The notes beneath the pieces were generated by a model. That model was given only the letters and a program-made list of their open reading frames with translations, was not told the origin of the DNA and searched no databases. From the NCBI GenBank assembly GCA_031674855.1, contig CP125275.1, positions 434,001 to 498,000 of the forward strand: 64,000 bases of DNA, given 5' to 3'. This document shows, piece by piece, positions 50,304 to 62,009 of this stretch. This stretch comes from CGIF01 sp031674855 (GTDB lineage Bacteria; Bacillota_I; Bacilli_A; Mycoplasmatales; CGIF01). Each line of letters opens with the position of its first letter. Position 1 is the first letter of the stretch. A program made the translations under genes and the position numbers.

Positions 50304-52346
50304 TTAACCCCTTAACTTTGCTAAGAATTTTTCTTCTATTTTTTCAACAATTTCTTTAATTATTCTTTCTGTTTCATTGCTTTCTAAAGTTTTATTCAAA
50401 CTTTGAAAAACTAAACGAAAACTAACCGATTTTTTTCTTTCATTTAATAATTCGTCATTTTGATAAACATCAAAAACCTTTACTTCTTGAAGACTTTCCT
50501 TTGTGTTTTCAACAAATTCTTTAATTACTTCATTATAGTTAATTTCTTGAGGGAAAATAAAAGATAAATCTTTTTCGCTAGTCGGAAAGTTGGAAACAGG
50601 TCGATAAACAAATTTAGGTGGATAAACACTAAGATAATTGAAAATTTTGGTTAATGAAATCTGAGCCATAAAAATTGGCTCATTGATTTGGTATTTTTTT
50701 GTAATTAGTGATTCGATTTGACCTAAAAATCCTATTTTGTCTTTATCAAGAAATATCTCAGAAATTTGATGAGCATTTTCAGTAGAAGAAAAAGATATTT
50801 TATCATTTATCCTTAGCAGATCAAAAATATTTTCTAAAATTCCTTTTAATCAAAAAAAGTCTATTTTATTAATTAATTTATGAATTGGTTGATTTAGTAA
50901 TTGCCCTGTTGCACTAAAGACTAAAAATTCTTCCCCATAATTAATCCCATAAACTGAACTGATTTCGAAAAAAAAAAGATTTTTATTTTGTCGAGCAAGA
51001 TTATAATTTAATGTTTTTAAATGACTAGAGAGTAAATTTTGCCGGTAATACTTATGATACTCATTTTTTGTCATTATCAGTTGGTAGAAAGAATTTTTCG
51101 ATTCTTTTTCAAAATCTTGCTTCATTTCTTCCGAAATCAACGAATAAGTAATAATTTCTTGCCAACCCTGATTAGTCAGATAAGCTTTAAGTTTTTTTTT
51201 TTCTCGCTCGGTTTTTTTTTCTTTATGAAAACTAATAGCGGGTGAATCCTTAGGAAGCGCATTAGCTATTTGATTATAATCGTATACTCTTAACAACTCT
51301 TCTAGCAAATCTTCAGGAATGATTAAATCGGGGCGTGATAAAGGAATTGTAACGCAATAAAACTTCTCCCTTTTTTGATAAGAAAATCCTAATTGTTGTC
51401 AAATTTTCTCGATGATTTGTTCAGTTACTAATTGGCCAGTTTTTTTAACAATAAATTCTTGGTTTATTTCAATCACTACTGGAGTTTTTTTTTCCTCCCA
51501 ATAAGAAAATGAACCTATTGAATTAAAATCTTTTCGATAAGTTTCGCTGATGAGTGAAATGGCATAATCCAGCACTTGCTTAGGTGATTTTGCTAAATTA
51601 GCTCCGCGAGAAAAAAAACGACTAGCGGCAGTAGTTAAATTCAATCTTTTGGCAGTTTTTTTGATAGTTTTAGAATCAAAAGAAGCAGATTCAATAAGAA
51701 TATTTTTAGTATTAAAGTTTATCGATGTTTCTTGAACTCCGATAATTCCAGCTAAATCAATTATTTTATTTCCTGAACTGATTATAATATCTTCTGAATC
51801 AAGAAATAACTTTTGATTATTTAAAGATTTTATTTTTTCTCCTTGGTAAGCGTTACGAATTGTCAGTTTTTTTTCTGATAAAGAGTCGTAATCAAAAATA
51901 TGTAGTGGCTGGCCACTTTCTAGCATTATCAAATTAGCAATATCAACAATATTATTAATTGGATTAATGTTATTTACTTTTAATCACTCTTTTATATAAG
52001 ACGGGCTCTCTTTGATTTCAATATCTCGTACAAAGCCCAAATTAAAGTCTGAACAAGTTTTGACTTTGTTTTCTACTTCAATTATTTTTTTTTGATTTTC
52101 CTTAGAATAAAAAGTTGTTATTTTTTTTTGGCAATTTAATATGATTGCTATTTCTTGAATTATGCCTCATCAAGACAATAAATCAGAGCGATTAGGGAGT
52201 GTATCAAACTCTAAAAATTGTTTACCTTCTCTTTCTATTACTTTTGCTTCCAAACCATGATAATTAAGATTTTCTTCAAGTTTTTTAGGAGAATAATCTG
52301 GTAAATTAAGATGGTCTGTTAGATATTTTCAAGGTATTAAAGTCAT
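50304..52346 (-). CDS. pheT: Phenylalanyl-tRNA synthetase beta chain lacking the EMAP-like domain
   Basis: 680 aa, about 120 shorter than usual. MTLIPWKYLTDHLNLPDYSP begins the B1 domain, but after LEAKVIE it goes straight to EFDTLPNRSDLLSWWGIIQE (family D.TPNR.D..s..GiArE), so the inserted tRNA-binding OB domain (B2) is missing. B3/B4 (MLESGQPLHIFDYDSL), B5, core and the C-terminal anticodon-binding domain (RPVSNFPTSEKDLSFIF) are present. pheS is not in the window. Many TGA Trp. Confidence 0.94.
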
Positions 52347-52700
52347 TTTTTGATATTATCTTTTAAGTGATTTTATTTAATTTTGATGATTTTTAATTTT
52401 CTCCAAATTAGTATTTCCTTTACCGAATTTTTTCTTTATTTTTTCAAAAAAACTAATTGAGTGTTTTGACTTTCATATTTTTATAGAACAACAGCAACAC
52501 CTCTATTAATATCATTATTTGCTAATTCAAACTTATGCTCTGAGAATATCTTTTCATTTCTTTTAAGGTCGCAGTTTCCTTTTTGATTTATCCGACTGCT
52601 GATAGACTTTGTATCAAACTATGAAGACAAAGATAATAATACTTACTATTAACATAAAAATTGTTTAACTTTAGGCATGTTTTCTATTTTTTTTCTAATT
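52347..52700. other. Intergenic; possible coding relic on minus strand
   Basis: No full gene. A minus-strand stretch around 52480-52640 reads about 45 residues (DTKSISSRINQKGNCD, then SEHKFELANNDINRGVA) with no clear start or family, perhaps a relic. Remainder is AT-rich spacer before tRNA-Leu. Confidence 0.4.
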
Positions 52701-52786
52701 TGGTACGGGACAAGGGACTCGAACCCCCATATTCGAATGAATACCAGGTCCTAAGCCTGGCGCGTCTACCATTCCGCCAATCCCGC
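52701..52786 (-). tRNA. tRNA-Leu(UAG)
   Basis: Minus-strand class II cloverleaf: GCGGGAT acceptor, anticodon stem CCAGG/CCTGG with loop CTTAGGA (anticodon TAG), long variable arm, T-arm GGTTCGAGTCC and encoded CCA. Confidence 0.96.
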
Positions 52787-52860
52787 AAAAGAATATTTTG
52801 TATTTTTTGCTACAAATAATAAACTATATATAATTTTACTGAAGAGTTTGGAAATATTAA

Positions 52861-54510
52861 TTACATTATTTTAGGTGCTGATATTCCCATCAATTCTAGA
52901 CCTAATTTCAAAATTATTTGAATATTTTTGACTAAAAGCAATTTTTGAGCAGTTAATTCAGGATTTTTTTCCTCCAAAATAGTTTCATTTTGATAATAAG
53001 TTTGTCAAGCGTGAGATAATTCATATAAATAGTGAATTAAATGATGAGTTTTGTTTTCTTCTATGATATTTTCCAAAACAAAGGTAAAACGAATTAATAA
53101 ATTAAATATTTTCCGTTCTAATTGATTTGTCAATAAGTCAATGCTAGAACTAATCTTTGCCATTCCTTTTTCATGCGCTTTTTGGAAAATTTGATGACAA
53201 CGAGCATGAGCATACTGAATATAGTAGAGTTGGGTTTTTTTTTTATTTTCTTTTAATAATTTTGTGTTAATAGAAAGGGGTTGATTGAAATCTTTTTCTA
53301 GAAGAAAGAATTTTAATTGATCCATCTCCACATGAGTTAAAGCTTCTTCTAATTCAATAGTGTTGCCGGCTCGTTTAGAAAATCTTGCTGATTTTCCTTC
53401 CTCGGTCAACAAATTAACAATTTGGATCAAAATTATTTGAACATTATTTTTGTCAGCTCCTAATAATTGACAAATAGCCTTTATTCTGTTTACGTAACCG
53501 TGATGGTCAGCGCCCCAAATATTAATTATTTTGTCGGCTCTTTTTAATTTATTTTGGTGATAAAGAATATCGGAAAAGAAATAAGTATATTCGCCATCTT
53601 TTTTAATAATTACTCGATCTTTTTCATCACCTGCTAAACTAGTTTTGATTAATTTAGCTTCTTCTTTGAAATAAGTTAGTTTTTTTTCTTCTAAAAGAGT
53701 AAAAATTTCCTTGTCTTTGTTGTTTTCATATAAACTTGTTTCAGAAAATCAAACATCGTATTCAATTCCGCATTCTTTTAAATCTTTCTGAATTTTAGTT
53801 AAAACTAATTCTAAAATTTCTTTTTTTCAAAGATTCAATTCTTCATTGCTTAATTTTCTGTTAATATATTTATCTGCTCACTTTTTTATCAATTTTTGAG
53901 CTATTTCCTGAGTCGCTTGACCAAAGTATTCAATAGTTTCTGACTCTAATAAGGGAACATTTTGTAATTTATGATAAAAATGATAAACTGACTTAATTAA
54001 TGAAGTAATTTGGCCACCGCGGTCGTTGACGTAATATTCACGAGTCAGTGGATAGCCTAGGAATTGATAAGCATTAGCTAAAGTGTTTCCGATTACCGCA
54101 TGACGAAAATGAGCTAAGTGTAGATAACCAGTAGGATTAGCAGAGACATATTCTAAATTTATATGAGTGTTTTTTTTTTCACCACGAAGATTTTTACCTT
54201 CATTAAATAATGTTTCATTAAAAAATTTCTGATAATGTTCTTGGGGAAATTTAAAGTTAATATAACCTTGCTCTGTAATTGAATATTCTAACTCAGAACG
54301 ATTAGTTTTTTCTACTATTTCTTGAGTTATTTCTTTAGGATTTTTTTTAAACTTGTGAGAAATTGGCAGTGCTAGAGTAAGAGCGAAATCAGCTTCAACA
54401 TCACTAGGTAAATCTCATTGAAGAAAAGAATTTTTCCAAGAAAGTCCGTATTTATTAGCAATATTTTTTCAAGTTGATAATAAATTATTTAAATTCAATT
54501 CTCTGCTCAT
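52861..54510 (-). CDS. argS: Arginyl-tRNA synthetase
   Basis: 549 aa. N-terminal Add1-like domain, then LEYVSANPTGYLHLAHFRHAVIGN, which is the ArgRS form of the HIGH region; NDRGGQITSL; and FSKRAGNTIELEEAL in place of KMSKS, as usual for ArgRS. The C-terminal DALR helical bundle has QLYYIQYAHARCHQIF and ends LLVKNIQIILKLGLELMGI. Many TGA Trp and almost no internal ATG hide it under the standard code. Confidence 0.95.
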
Positions 54511-54643
54511 TTTATAAAGAAAATTTTATTAATAAGGAAATCCTATTAAGGGCATAAAGTTTAAAAAAACTACTTATAGAATAATAAAAAAACACACACA
54601 GAGAGAGCAGATGTGTTATTTTTTTAAGTGAAAATGTTAGTTA

Positions 54644-55083
54644 ATGAATTCTAAAAACCTCTTACTCAAGAACAAAAACAAGCACTAATTGCTGAATTAA
54701 AAGAGCGAGAAAGACAACGCCAAGAAGCTGAAGCGCAAGAAAATTCCACTAATTCCAGTGAAGAACCACAATGACGAGTATCTGAGCAGGATGAAAATAC
54801 GCTAATCCTTGATAATTGAACCGGAACCAATCTTAATCTGAACGATCAAGAAAGCAATCAAACTGGTAATCTTCAAAAAACAACCGTAACTTGAACAGAT
54901 GATCAAGGCAAAGAAATAACCGAAACAACTTTAATCAATAAATCTGATGAAGTTGGTGAAAATTACAGAAAATTTCATGGCAAAACTTTAATAATTCGTA
55001 ATTGTAAGAATTTAACAAGAATTGATGCGGCTTGCTTGGGTATAGTTGGTTTAAAAATAAAAGGTATAATAGTAAATTGGTAA
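54644..55083 (+). pseudogene. Truncated N-terminal copy of the large LRR gene
   Basis: The reading frame KPLTQEQKQALIAELKERER, then EEPQWRVSEQDENTLILDNW and DEVGENYRKFHGKTLIIRNC parallels residues 4-150 of the 34558-36933 protein (KPLTKEEKQALIAELQENER and so on), then stops at TAA 55083 before any LRR. ATG 54644 (MNSK) joins it only if the A5 run at 54653-54657 is A6. It is either a relic of gene duplication or a short free N-terminal module of 146 aa. Isolated between argS and mutM on the opposite strand. Confidence 0.65.
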
Positions 55084-55156
55084 ACTAAAGTAGCGAAAAA
55101 AATAACTACTCAATTAATCAGTATAGGCAAAAAGATTGTTTGTCATGTTTTTTTAA

Positions 55157-55996
55157 TTATTTTTGTGAATTTTCAGTTATTTCTAATTTTTGACACCGAG
55201 AACAAAAAAAAGTATTACGGTTATTTACTATTTCTGCAATAATGGGATTTTTGCAATCGTAACAAGGTTTATTTTCTCTCATGTAAACTTTTAGTTCATT
55301 TTGATAAGAACCTTTGCCTTTGATAGGGGAAACAAAATCTACTACTGAGGTTCCGCCTAAATCAATAGCTCTTTGTAGCATTTTTTTTGAATGATAAATT
55401 ATTTGTTTGGTTTCTTCTTGTGAAATTTTGTTAGTGGGTTTGAAAGGATTAATCTTGCAGACAAATAATATTTCGGAAGCATAAATATTGCCAATCCCAC
55501 TCATTATTTTTTGTTCTAAAAGAGTTGATTTAATTGGTAGCCTTGATTTTTGAAATTTAGCAAAAAGATAATCGATTGCTATTTCTTCTTGAATTAAGTC
55601 AGGACCAATTTCTTTATAAGGGTGCAAAGAGCGATAACTATCTAACGATTGTAAATAAAAAACTCCAAAACCGCGAGGATCGCAATAAATAAGTTTCTTG
55701 CCATTAGTAAAGTGAAAAATCAATGAAGGAATATGACTATTTTCCCCAAAAAAATATTTACCAGTCATTCGCAAATGACTAATTAAAACTTGATTGTCTA
55801 AAACAAAAAATAATCATTTTCCTTTCCTTTGTATATTGCGAATGTTTTTTCCAGTCAAGTTTTGAACAAAATCTTCTGGTTTAATTTCTTTAATATGGTT
55901 TTGTTTTCTTACTTCTACTCGAGAAATAGTTGAACCAACAATCCCGTTACTAATTAAAGCTCTTAAAACAGTTTCAACTTCTGGTAATTCAGGCAT
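55157..55996 (-). CDS. mutM: Formamidopyrimidine-DNA glycosylase
   Basis: 279 aa. MPELPEVETVLRAL with catalytic Pro2 and Glu3, LISHLRMTGKYFF, MSGIGNIYASEILF (H2TH) and a C-terminal zinc finger CYDCKNPI with FFCSRC. Excises 8-oxoG and other oxidised purines. Trp by TGA at the first break. Confidence 0.96.
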
Positions 55997-56060
55997 ATTT
56001 TTTTTATGTTAAATTAGTTTAATTTTATGAAAATAAGAATATTAATTTAGATTATTATTT

Positions 56061-57620
56061 TTAGTGCTTGATGTAAATAACTATTTTTTTATCAACTAAT
56101 TTCTTAATTTTTTCTTGGATTTTTTCTTGATTTTCTGTATCTAAAGCATTGTCGGCTTCATCAAAAAGGAATATTTGAGCAGTTTTTTTTGTTAGTATTA
56201 CGCTATCGATATTTGTCAACTGTTTTTGTCCAGTAGAGCCTTCTTCAACCAGAGTATCGTGGGAGCAATAAGCAATATTTTTTTCTCTTCAGTGCTTTAA
56301 ATTAATGTCTTTATTCAAGTAATAAATTTCTCCTTTTTTATCTTCAATTATTATTTGACCCTTTTCTGGAGTTATCATCCCTAACAGAAGATATAAAATT
56401 GTGCTTTTGCCGGTACCATTTTTACCAACCAAACGATTTATCTTTTCAGGAGTGAAAATACGATTATAATTCTTTAAAACTCACTCTTCTTGATTTTTAT
56501 TGTAGCGGAAAGAAATATTTTCCATTCTAATAGAGGCTATAGAAATATTATTCGGCAACTTATGTTGATCAAGATTATCATTTCTTTCGTTGAGAGATAG
56601 AAATTTGGAAATTCTTTCTTCAGATGTTAAATAATCAGGATATTCTCTCAAACATTGAAAAATGCCACCGAAATTCCCGAATATACGTCAAAATATCCCC
56701 ATCACTTCTCCATTAAAGTCTTGACCACTTAGCGTTAACAAAAAAAAAGGGAAAGAAGTACCCAACAAATTATTAGGAATCGTTTCATTGAGGGTTTTAG
56801 TGCGGTTATAATTAAGAGCTAATTGCTCATTTTTGTCAGTTATATTTTTTTGCTTTTCTTGGTACTGCGAACTCAACCCCATACTTTCAATCAAAGCAAT
56901 ATTATTTCTTTCTTTATTAACTGTTGCTCATTCTTTATCTAACTCTTTCTTATATTTTCTTCCGTTGTTTAAAATTGTTTTGGTAAAAAAATAAACAACA
57001 ACATTAATCAACCCTAATCAAAATAAAGAAAAGAAAATTTGATAAATTGTCATTCTCCTGAAATCATCTCAATAAAAAAATACTGAAAGGATAATATCCA
57101 AAGCACTATGAAATATATGATTTGGTAAATGCTCTCACAAATAACCTACCTCTCCTGAATCCTTTTCTACTAAATTGTTAATTTGATTTTTTTGTTCTTG
57201 CTGTTCTTCAAAAGACAAGCGACGAAATTTTTCTAAAAGCAAATTTTTAGTATAATGACCACCTCTAACTCTTAACTCTTCTTCTCAGAAATTATCTCAA
57301 TAATAAACTAAAGCATACATTAATATTAAAAGCAATCCAATAAGAATAAAAACTCCTTGACTTATCCCGACGCCTCTTAAACCCAGAGTGCTTTGAAACT
57401 CTTCCTTTACCAAAAGATTCAAATAGTTATCAGGTTTTTTTTCAAGACGAAAGATTCCTGCAATAATTTTAAACAATGAAAGCGAAAGAACAGTTTTTAA
57501 AGCAGAACAAAAAAAATGCCTAATTATCTTAAATCTAAATTTTCTAAACAAAGTTCAAAAATTGAATTTTTCGATTGGAGGTTTGATACTAGTAGAAGAA
57601 TTTGATGAAGCTCTCGCCAT
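56061..57620 (-). CDS. ABC transporter, fused membrane and ATPase domains
   Basis: 519 aa. Residues 1-310 have about five or six hydrophobic helices. The ATPase domain has MENISFRYNKNQEEWVLKNY, Walker A LVGKNGTGKST, and Walker B QIFLFDEADNALD. The signature position reads EEGSTGQKQL, not LSGGQ, and the switch His region (KKIVIYIKH) ends the protein. A half-transporter dimerising as an exporter is likely; the altered signature suggests either a specialised homodimer or weak ATPase. Substrate unknown. Next to mutM. Confidence 0.82.
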
Positions 57621-57730
57621 GAATTATATATTTTTATTTTTATGGAATTTTAGTTTAAATGATAAATATTCTAAAAATACAAGAAACGCACACTATCACT
57701 GTTTAAATTTTTTTATATAGCGTAATTTTT

Positions 57731-59464
57731 ATGAGCAAAAAAAATGAAATAGTTGAAAAAAGAGAAAGAATGAAATTTCTTATTTCTTTAATAAATAAAT
57801 GAAATCATGAATATTATGTTCTTAGCCAACCTAGTGTTGATGATGCTGTATACGATAAACATCTGAAAGAATTACAGGAATTAGAAACTGAAAGTGACAT
57901 TATTTTCTTCGATTCTCCCACCCAAAAGGCAGGCCATGAGATTAATCCTAAATTTCGTCAGATAAGTCGCGAAAAACCCATGTTAAGTTTAGATAGTGTT
58001 GAAAATTATGAGAATTTGTTAAAGTTTGATGAAAGAGTTAAAAAAATTCTGAAAACAGATAAAGAAATAGAATATGATTGTGAGTGAAAAATAGATGGAT
58101 TGTCAATTAGTTTAATTTATCAAAGTTACCAATTAACACAGATTAGCACTCGTGGTAATGGTATTATTGGTGAAGATGTAACCTTCAACAAAGAGTTAAT
58201 AAAAAATATTCCTTTTTTTTTAAAAGAAATTAGCGATTGTGAAGTCAGAGGTGAGATTTATATGAAAAAAAAAGAATTTTTCAGATTAAATCAAGAATTA
58301 AAAAAATCTAACAAGAAAACATTAGCTAATCCTCGTAATGCTGCTTCAGGAAGTTTAAGAACTCTTATTCCTTTACAAGACCGTAGCCTAAATTTTTTTG
58401 CTTATCAACTGGTGAATAGTGATTTAACAACTCAATCATCCCGTTTGCTAGAATTGGAAAAGTTGGGTTTTTCGGTCAGCCCCGACTATCAAGTTTGTGA
58501 AAATATTGAAAAAGTGATAGAATTTATTGAAAATCAGAAAAAAAAACGAGAAGATTTAGAATTTGAAAGTGATGGAATTGTTATCAAAGTAAATGATTAT
58601 ACAAATTACGAAAAATTAGGGCAAACTAGTCGCTTTCCTCGTTGAGCTATTGCTTATAAATTTCCTGCCTCAGTTACCTCAAGTAAAGTAAATAATATCT
58701 ATTCAGAAGTGAGTCGGAATGGCAGAATAACTTATGTGGCAGAAATAGAACCAGTAATTTTACAGGGTAGTAAAATAAGCAAGGTAACACTTCACAATTA
58801 TGCTTTTATTCGAAACATGAAGCTAAACATTGATGATGAAATAATAATTAAAAAAGCCGGTGATGTAATTCCTCAAGTAATACAAGTAATTAAATTAAAA
58901 AATAACGAATTTTGACAACCTCTTTTCAATTGTCCTTCTTGCAATTGAAAACTAAAATGAAATTCGACCAATATTTACCAAGTTTGCGAAAATGATAATT
59001 GTTCGCAAAAAAATATTAACCGATTAGTTCATTTTGCCTCTAAGAATGGTCTTGACATTAAGGGACTTAGTCAAAAAAATATTCAAAAGTTTTACGAAAA
59101 TAATTTACTAGTCAATTTAGTTGATTTTTATCAACTTAGAAAAAAGGAAAAAGAATTGTTAAAACTAGAAGGATTTAAGGAAAAAACTGTTAATAATATC
59201 TTAACTTCTATCGAGAAATCAAAAAAAAAACCTTTTGCAAACTTATTGACTGCTTTCGGAATTCCTTTACTTAGTTCGGTAAAATCTCAAAAATTGACTA
59301 AATTTTATCCTAATTTAACTGCTTTTCTTATCGCAGTAAAAAACGAAGAATGAGAAAAAATCCAAGAAATTTTAGGCGAAGAAACTCAAAAAGGATTGAA
59401 AAATTATTTTCAAAAATCAAAAAATAGAGAATCTGTGGAAGAATTGAATAAATTTTTTACTTAG
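57731..59464 (+). CDS. ligA: NAD-dependent DNA ligase without BRCT domain
   Basis: 577 aa versus about 670 usual. Catalytic Lys in CEWKIDGLSI, TRGNGIIGEDVT, EVRGEIYM, LANPRNAASGSLR, ESDGIVIKVND, FPRWAIAYKFPA and a zinc finger (CPSCNWKL, CENDNC), then HhH repeats (LKLEGFKEKTVNNIL). The C-terminal BRCT domain is missing, a shortening also seen in other reduced genomes. Domain Ia is intact (WNHEYYVLSQPSVDDAVYD). Confidence 0.96.
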
Positions 59465-59555
59465 ATTTTGGGTCTCTATTTTTTTACTAGTTCTAATACA
59501 TTAAAATAAGAATAAAATCTTAAAAGAGAAATAACAACTAAAGAAATAATCTTAG

Positions 59556-59933
59556 TTATTCGCTTATTTTTACTCCGTTAAAACTACGAATAGTTCCTAC
59601 CACAATTTTTTTGGCTTTTTCCATGTCAGCAGTGCTTAAATTTGGCATTATTTCTCTTGCTACTTTTTCTAATTCTAATTGAGTAATTTCTTTTTTATCA
59701 CCCAAAGTTTTTTTTATTAGATAACTACTTGGCGAAGTGCCAATGACATATTTATGAGACTTGTCAGGAAACACTGTTATCTCTACACTAACCAACTCTC
59801 CATTTCTATCTTTAGTTTTATCATTAAACTCACGACAAAAAAGAGCCATATTTTTTAAAAATGCTAAACTAGCTCCAGGTTTAGCTTGTCCACAAACTAA
59901 CTGGATACGACTACGACGAATTCTACTTTCCAT
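59556..59933 (-). CDS. rplK: Ribosomal protein L11 (uL11), shortened N-terminus
   Basis: 125 aa. IQLVCGQAKPGASLAFLKNMALFCREFNDKTKD follows the L11 N-terminal domain but lacks the PPVGPALGQ core (here KPGASLAF), then ELVSVEITVFPDKSHKYVI and the C-terminal rRNA-binding domain with AREIMPNLSTADMEKAKKIVVGTIRSFNGVKI. Binds the GTPase-associated centre. rplA is far away at 21 kb. Confidence 0.92.
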   Translation of the reverse strand: MESRIRRSRIQLVCGQAKPGASLAFLKNMALFCREFNDKTKDRNGELVSVEITVFPDKSHKYVIGTSPSSYLIKKTLGDKKEITQLELEKVAREIMPNLSTADMEKAKKIVVGTIRSFNGVKISE

Positions 59934-60033
59934 ATTTATAAGTAATATTTTAAAAAATAAAGATAGAAAATAGTTTTCTTAATTAAAGTTCTAGAACAAT
60001 GATTTGTCCTTATTTTTTATAATAAATTATCAA

Positions 60034-60110
60034 TGGTAGGACTAGGTGGATTCGAACCACCGACCTCACCGTTATCGGCGGTGTGCGCTAGCCAGCTGCG
60101 CTATAGTCCT
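60034..60110 (-). tRNA. tRNA-Ile(GAU)
   Basis: 77-nt minus-strand cloverleaf: AGGACTA acceptor, D-arm AGCGCAGCTGGCTAGCGC, anticodon stem CACCG/CGGTG with loop CCGATAA (anticodon GAT), T-arm GGTTCGAATCC, encoded CCA. Confidence 0.97.
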
Positions 60111-60194
60111 ATTTTTTCCTCAAATAAATTTTTTTGATTATTTATATTTATTTTAAGGAAAATTAATTGCTTTTAATAAAGTTAATCAAATATA

Positions 60195-60425
60195 TTAAAG
60201 ATGTTTATTTAATAAACTTCGTACCGTATCAGTTGGTTGAGCTCCGCATGATAATCATTTATTAATATTTTCCTTATTTAGTTTTATTTCTTTTTTTTGC
60301 GGATTATAAAAACCCAAGTACTCTAAATAGTTTCCACTATCACGAGGTTCTCTTTCATCAATAGCAATTATTCAAAAGGATCTTTGACCTTTTCGACCTT
60401 TAAGACTTAAACGAATTTTAACCAT
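60195..60425 (-). CDS. rpsP: Ribosomal protein S16 (bS16)
   Basis: 76 aa. MVKIRLSLKGRKGQRSFWIIAIDEREPRDSGNYLEYLGFYNP is S16, with INKWLSCGAQPTDTVRSLL. Two TGA Trp, which is why no long frame shows under the standard code. 30S assembly protein. Confidence 0.96.
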
Positions 60426-60632
60426 TTTTATATTAATAGTTTTATTATTTTTTCTAAAATTTGCTTTTAGATCGTAAAAATTTTATTGTTATTATCTTAA
60501 TCAACAGAATTCAACCAATAACTAGTTTGAACTAAAATTTCTTTTTCTTTTGGATAAACAGACGATTACTTCTGCTGTAAAAGGAGACTTTTAACAGTGT
60601 TCGAAGCAAATTCGTTAAGAGTAACGAGATAA

Positions 60633-60989
60633 TTATCCAAAAGCAAACTCGCTTACCACTTTAAAAAAAATAAAAAGTCCTAAATAAGAAATTGATAAAA
60701 AAAAAATAAAAAGCGGTAAATCAATAAAAAATTTATTAGAACCAAATCGATAATCACAAAGAGAAGAACAAAATTTATAATCAACCGTCAAACCAATCAT
60801 TAACACAACAACAATAAAAAGAAAAAACAAAAATGGAGTTTGATTCCTCCCCCCCGAATTTAAATAATTTATTATTTTAAAAATCAAATCTGAACCAAGT
60901 GTTAATCAAAGAAGCAAAAACATCAGAAAAAGCAGGTAAATTCTCACTACAATTCCTAATAATCTTCTTCTTGATGTTTCTTTTGTCAT
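60633..60989 (-). CDS. Small multi-pass membrane protein, second cassette
   Basis: 118 aa from ATG 60989 (MTKETSRRRLLG). Basic N-terminus, then about four hydrophobic segments (residues 10-35, 53-70, 88-113) with two Cys in KFCSSLCDYRF. Follows the decayed Cys-tailed gene 13 bp downstream, as 3319 follows 3601. Sequence similarity to the 87-aa protein is not evident beyond topology. Intact although its partner is broken. Confidence 0.6.
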
Positions 60990-61001
60990 TAATTATTTAC
61001 A

Positions 61002-61669
61002 CTAACAATTTCTGCAAACGTCACAATCGGAAACATACTCATTTCCTTGACTAAGATGAGAAAAATGTTTAATTACCTCAAAATAAGGCTTGGTATCATT
61101 ATATATTCCATAAGTTTCGTTTGCAGTTTCCACAAAATCAGCAGTTTTGGTCAATCCTCTTGCAGAAAGAGCACTACTTAAATTAGAAACGATTTCTCCT
61201 AACAATTCCATTGCTCCACTTCGAATCATAGATGTTCCGTTGTTTGTTAATTGTTCAGAAAGTTCCTTTATATCCCTCGATCCTTGTTTAGCAATTTCGT
61301 TCAATAATAATTGTGTCATTCCAAAAGCAAAAAAACCATTAATTCCACCAATTTGACTAATTATTTCAGAAATAGCCATATCCTTTACTTGATGACCAAT
61401 ATACATCATTATTTTCCTCGCTTCTCTCTCATTATTGCTACTTCTTGACTGTTAATTCCCCGGACCATATTGCGGACCAGTTAATAATCTTTCTTGATAT
61501 TCTGCTTTGTAAGTGTTTGCTATCTTTTCATCATATTGATAAGAATTAGCGAACTCCTCAAAGCTAGGAATTTGGTCTCCGATAATGCTTGGCATTTCAG
61601 ATTTTAATTCGTAAACAGTTTCAAAGATTTTTGCTTTTCCATTAAATATGGATTTTTTTGTGTTGTCAT
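61002..61669 (-). pseudogene. Decayed MTTQKNPY-family gene
   Basis: Starts MTTQKNPYL like the gene at 4428, then the frame stops. The coherent continuation, shifted by one base, is NGKAKIFETVYELKSEMPSI to LLTGPQYGPGN, then an in-frame TAA at about 61455, then SNNEREARKIMMYIGHQVKD and a Gly/Leu-rich region to DSDCDVCRNC-like SDCDVCRNC at the end. So one frameshift and one nonsense codon. The last 135 residues may still be made from ATG 61409. Ends in CxxCxxC-type Cys tail similar to its paralogue. Confidence 0.65.
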
Positions 61670-62009
61670 TTTTTTAAGAAATTTCTTGTTATTTTACCAT
61701 TGATTAAGCCCAAAGTTTAAGCTGTTTGTAGTAAAAGATTTTTTTCTCACAAGACTTAAAACCTTGTTTGATTGATATTAGTTATCTTCACCGGAATTTT
61801 TGTTTGAAAGCTAAGACTCTCTTAATAGTAAACATGGGGATTTCACCTAATTTATTATTATTTAATAAAGTTTTAGTAATAATTAATTAACAAATGGTTA
61901 AAATGATACAATATTTCTTAGCTAAACATAGGTGCTTCTTAAAATTTTTATCCTAATTTTTTTTCGTAAAAAACAAACCTAACAATTTAAACTAAAATAA
62001 TATTAATAT
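61670..62009. other. Intergenic between divergent cassette and rplC
   Basis: No gene. The part next to 61669 shares ordered blocks with the region upstream of 4428 (GTTATTTT, CCATTG, TTAAGCCCAAAG, GATATTAGTT). The part next to 62010 should hold the rplC promoter; TATTAATATA near 62001 is AT-rich but not diagnostic. Confidence 0.5.

Noticed and set aside
52480..52640. Possible transposase fragment near pheT
   Set aside because: The 45-residue peptide has no start, no catalytic motif and no convincing family; kept only as a note in the intergenic entry.
54590..54612. CA and GA dinucleotide runs upstream of the truncated LRR copy as a phase-variable promoter
   Set aside because: Only about four units each, and the downstream gene is a relic, so no functional inference is justified.
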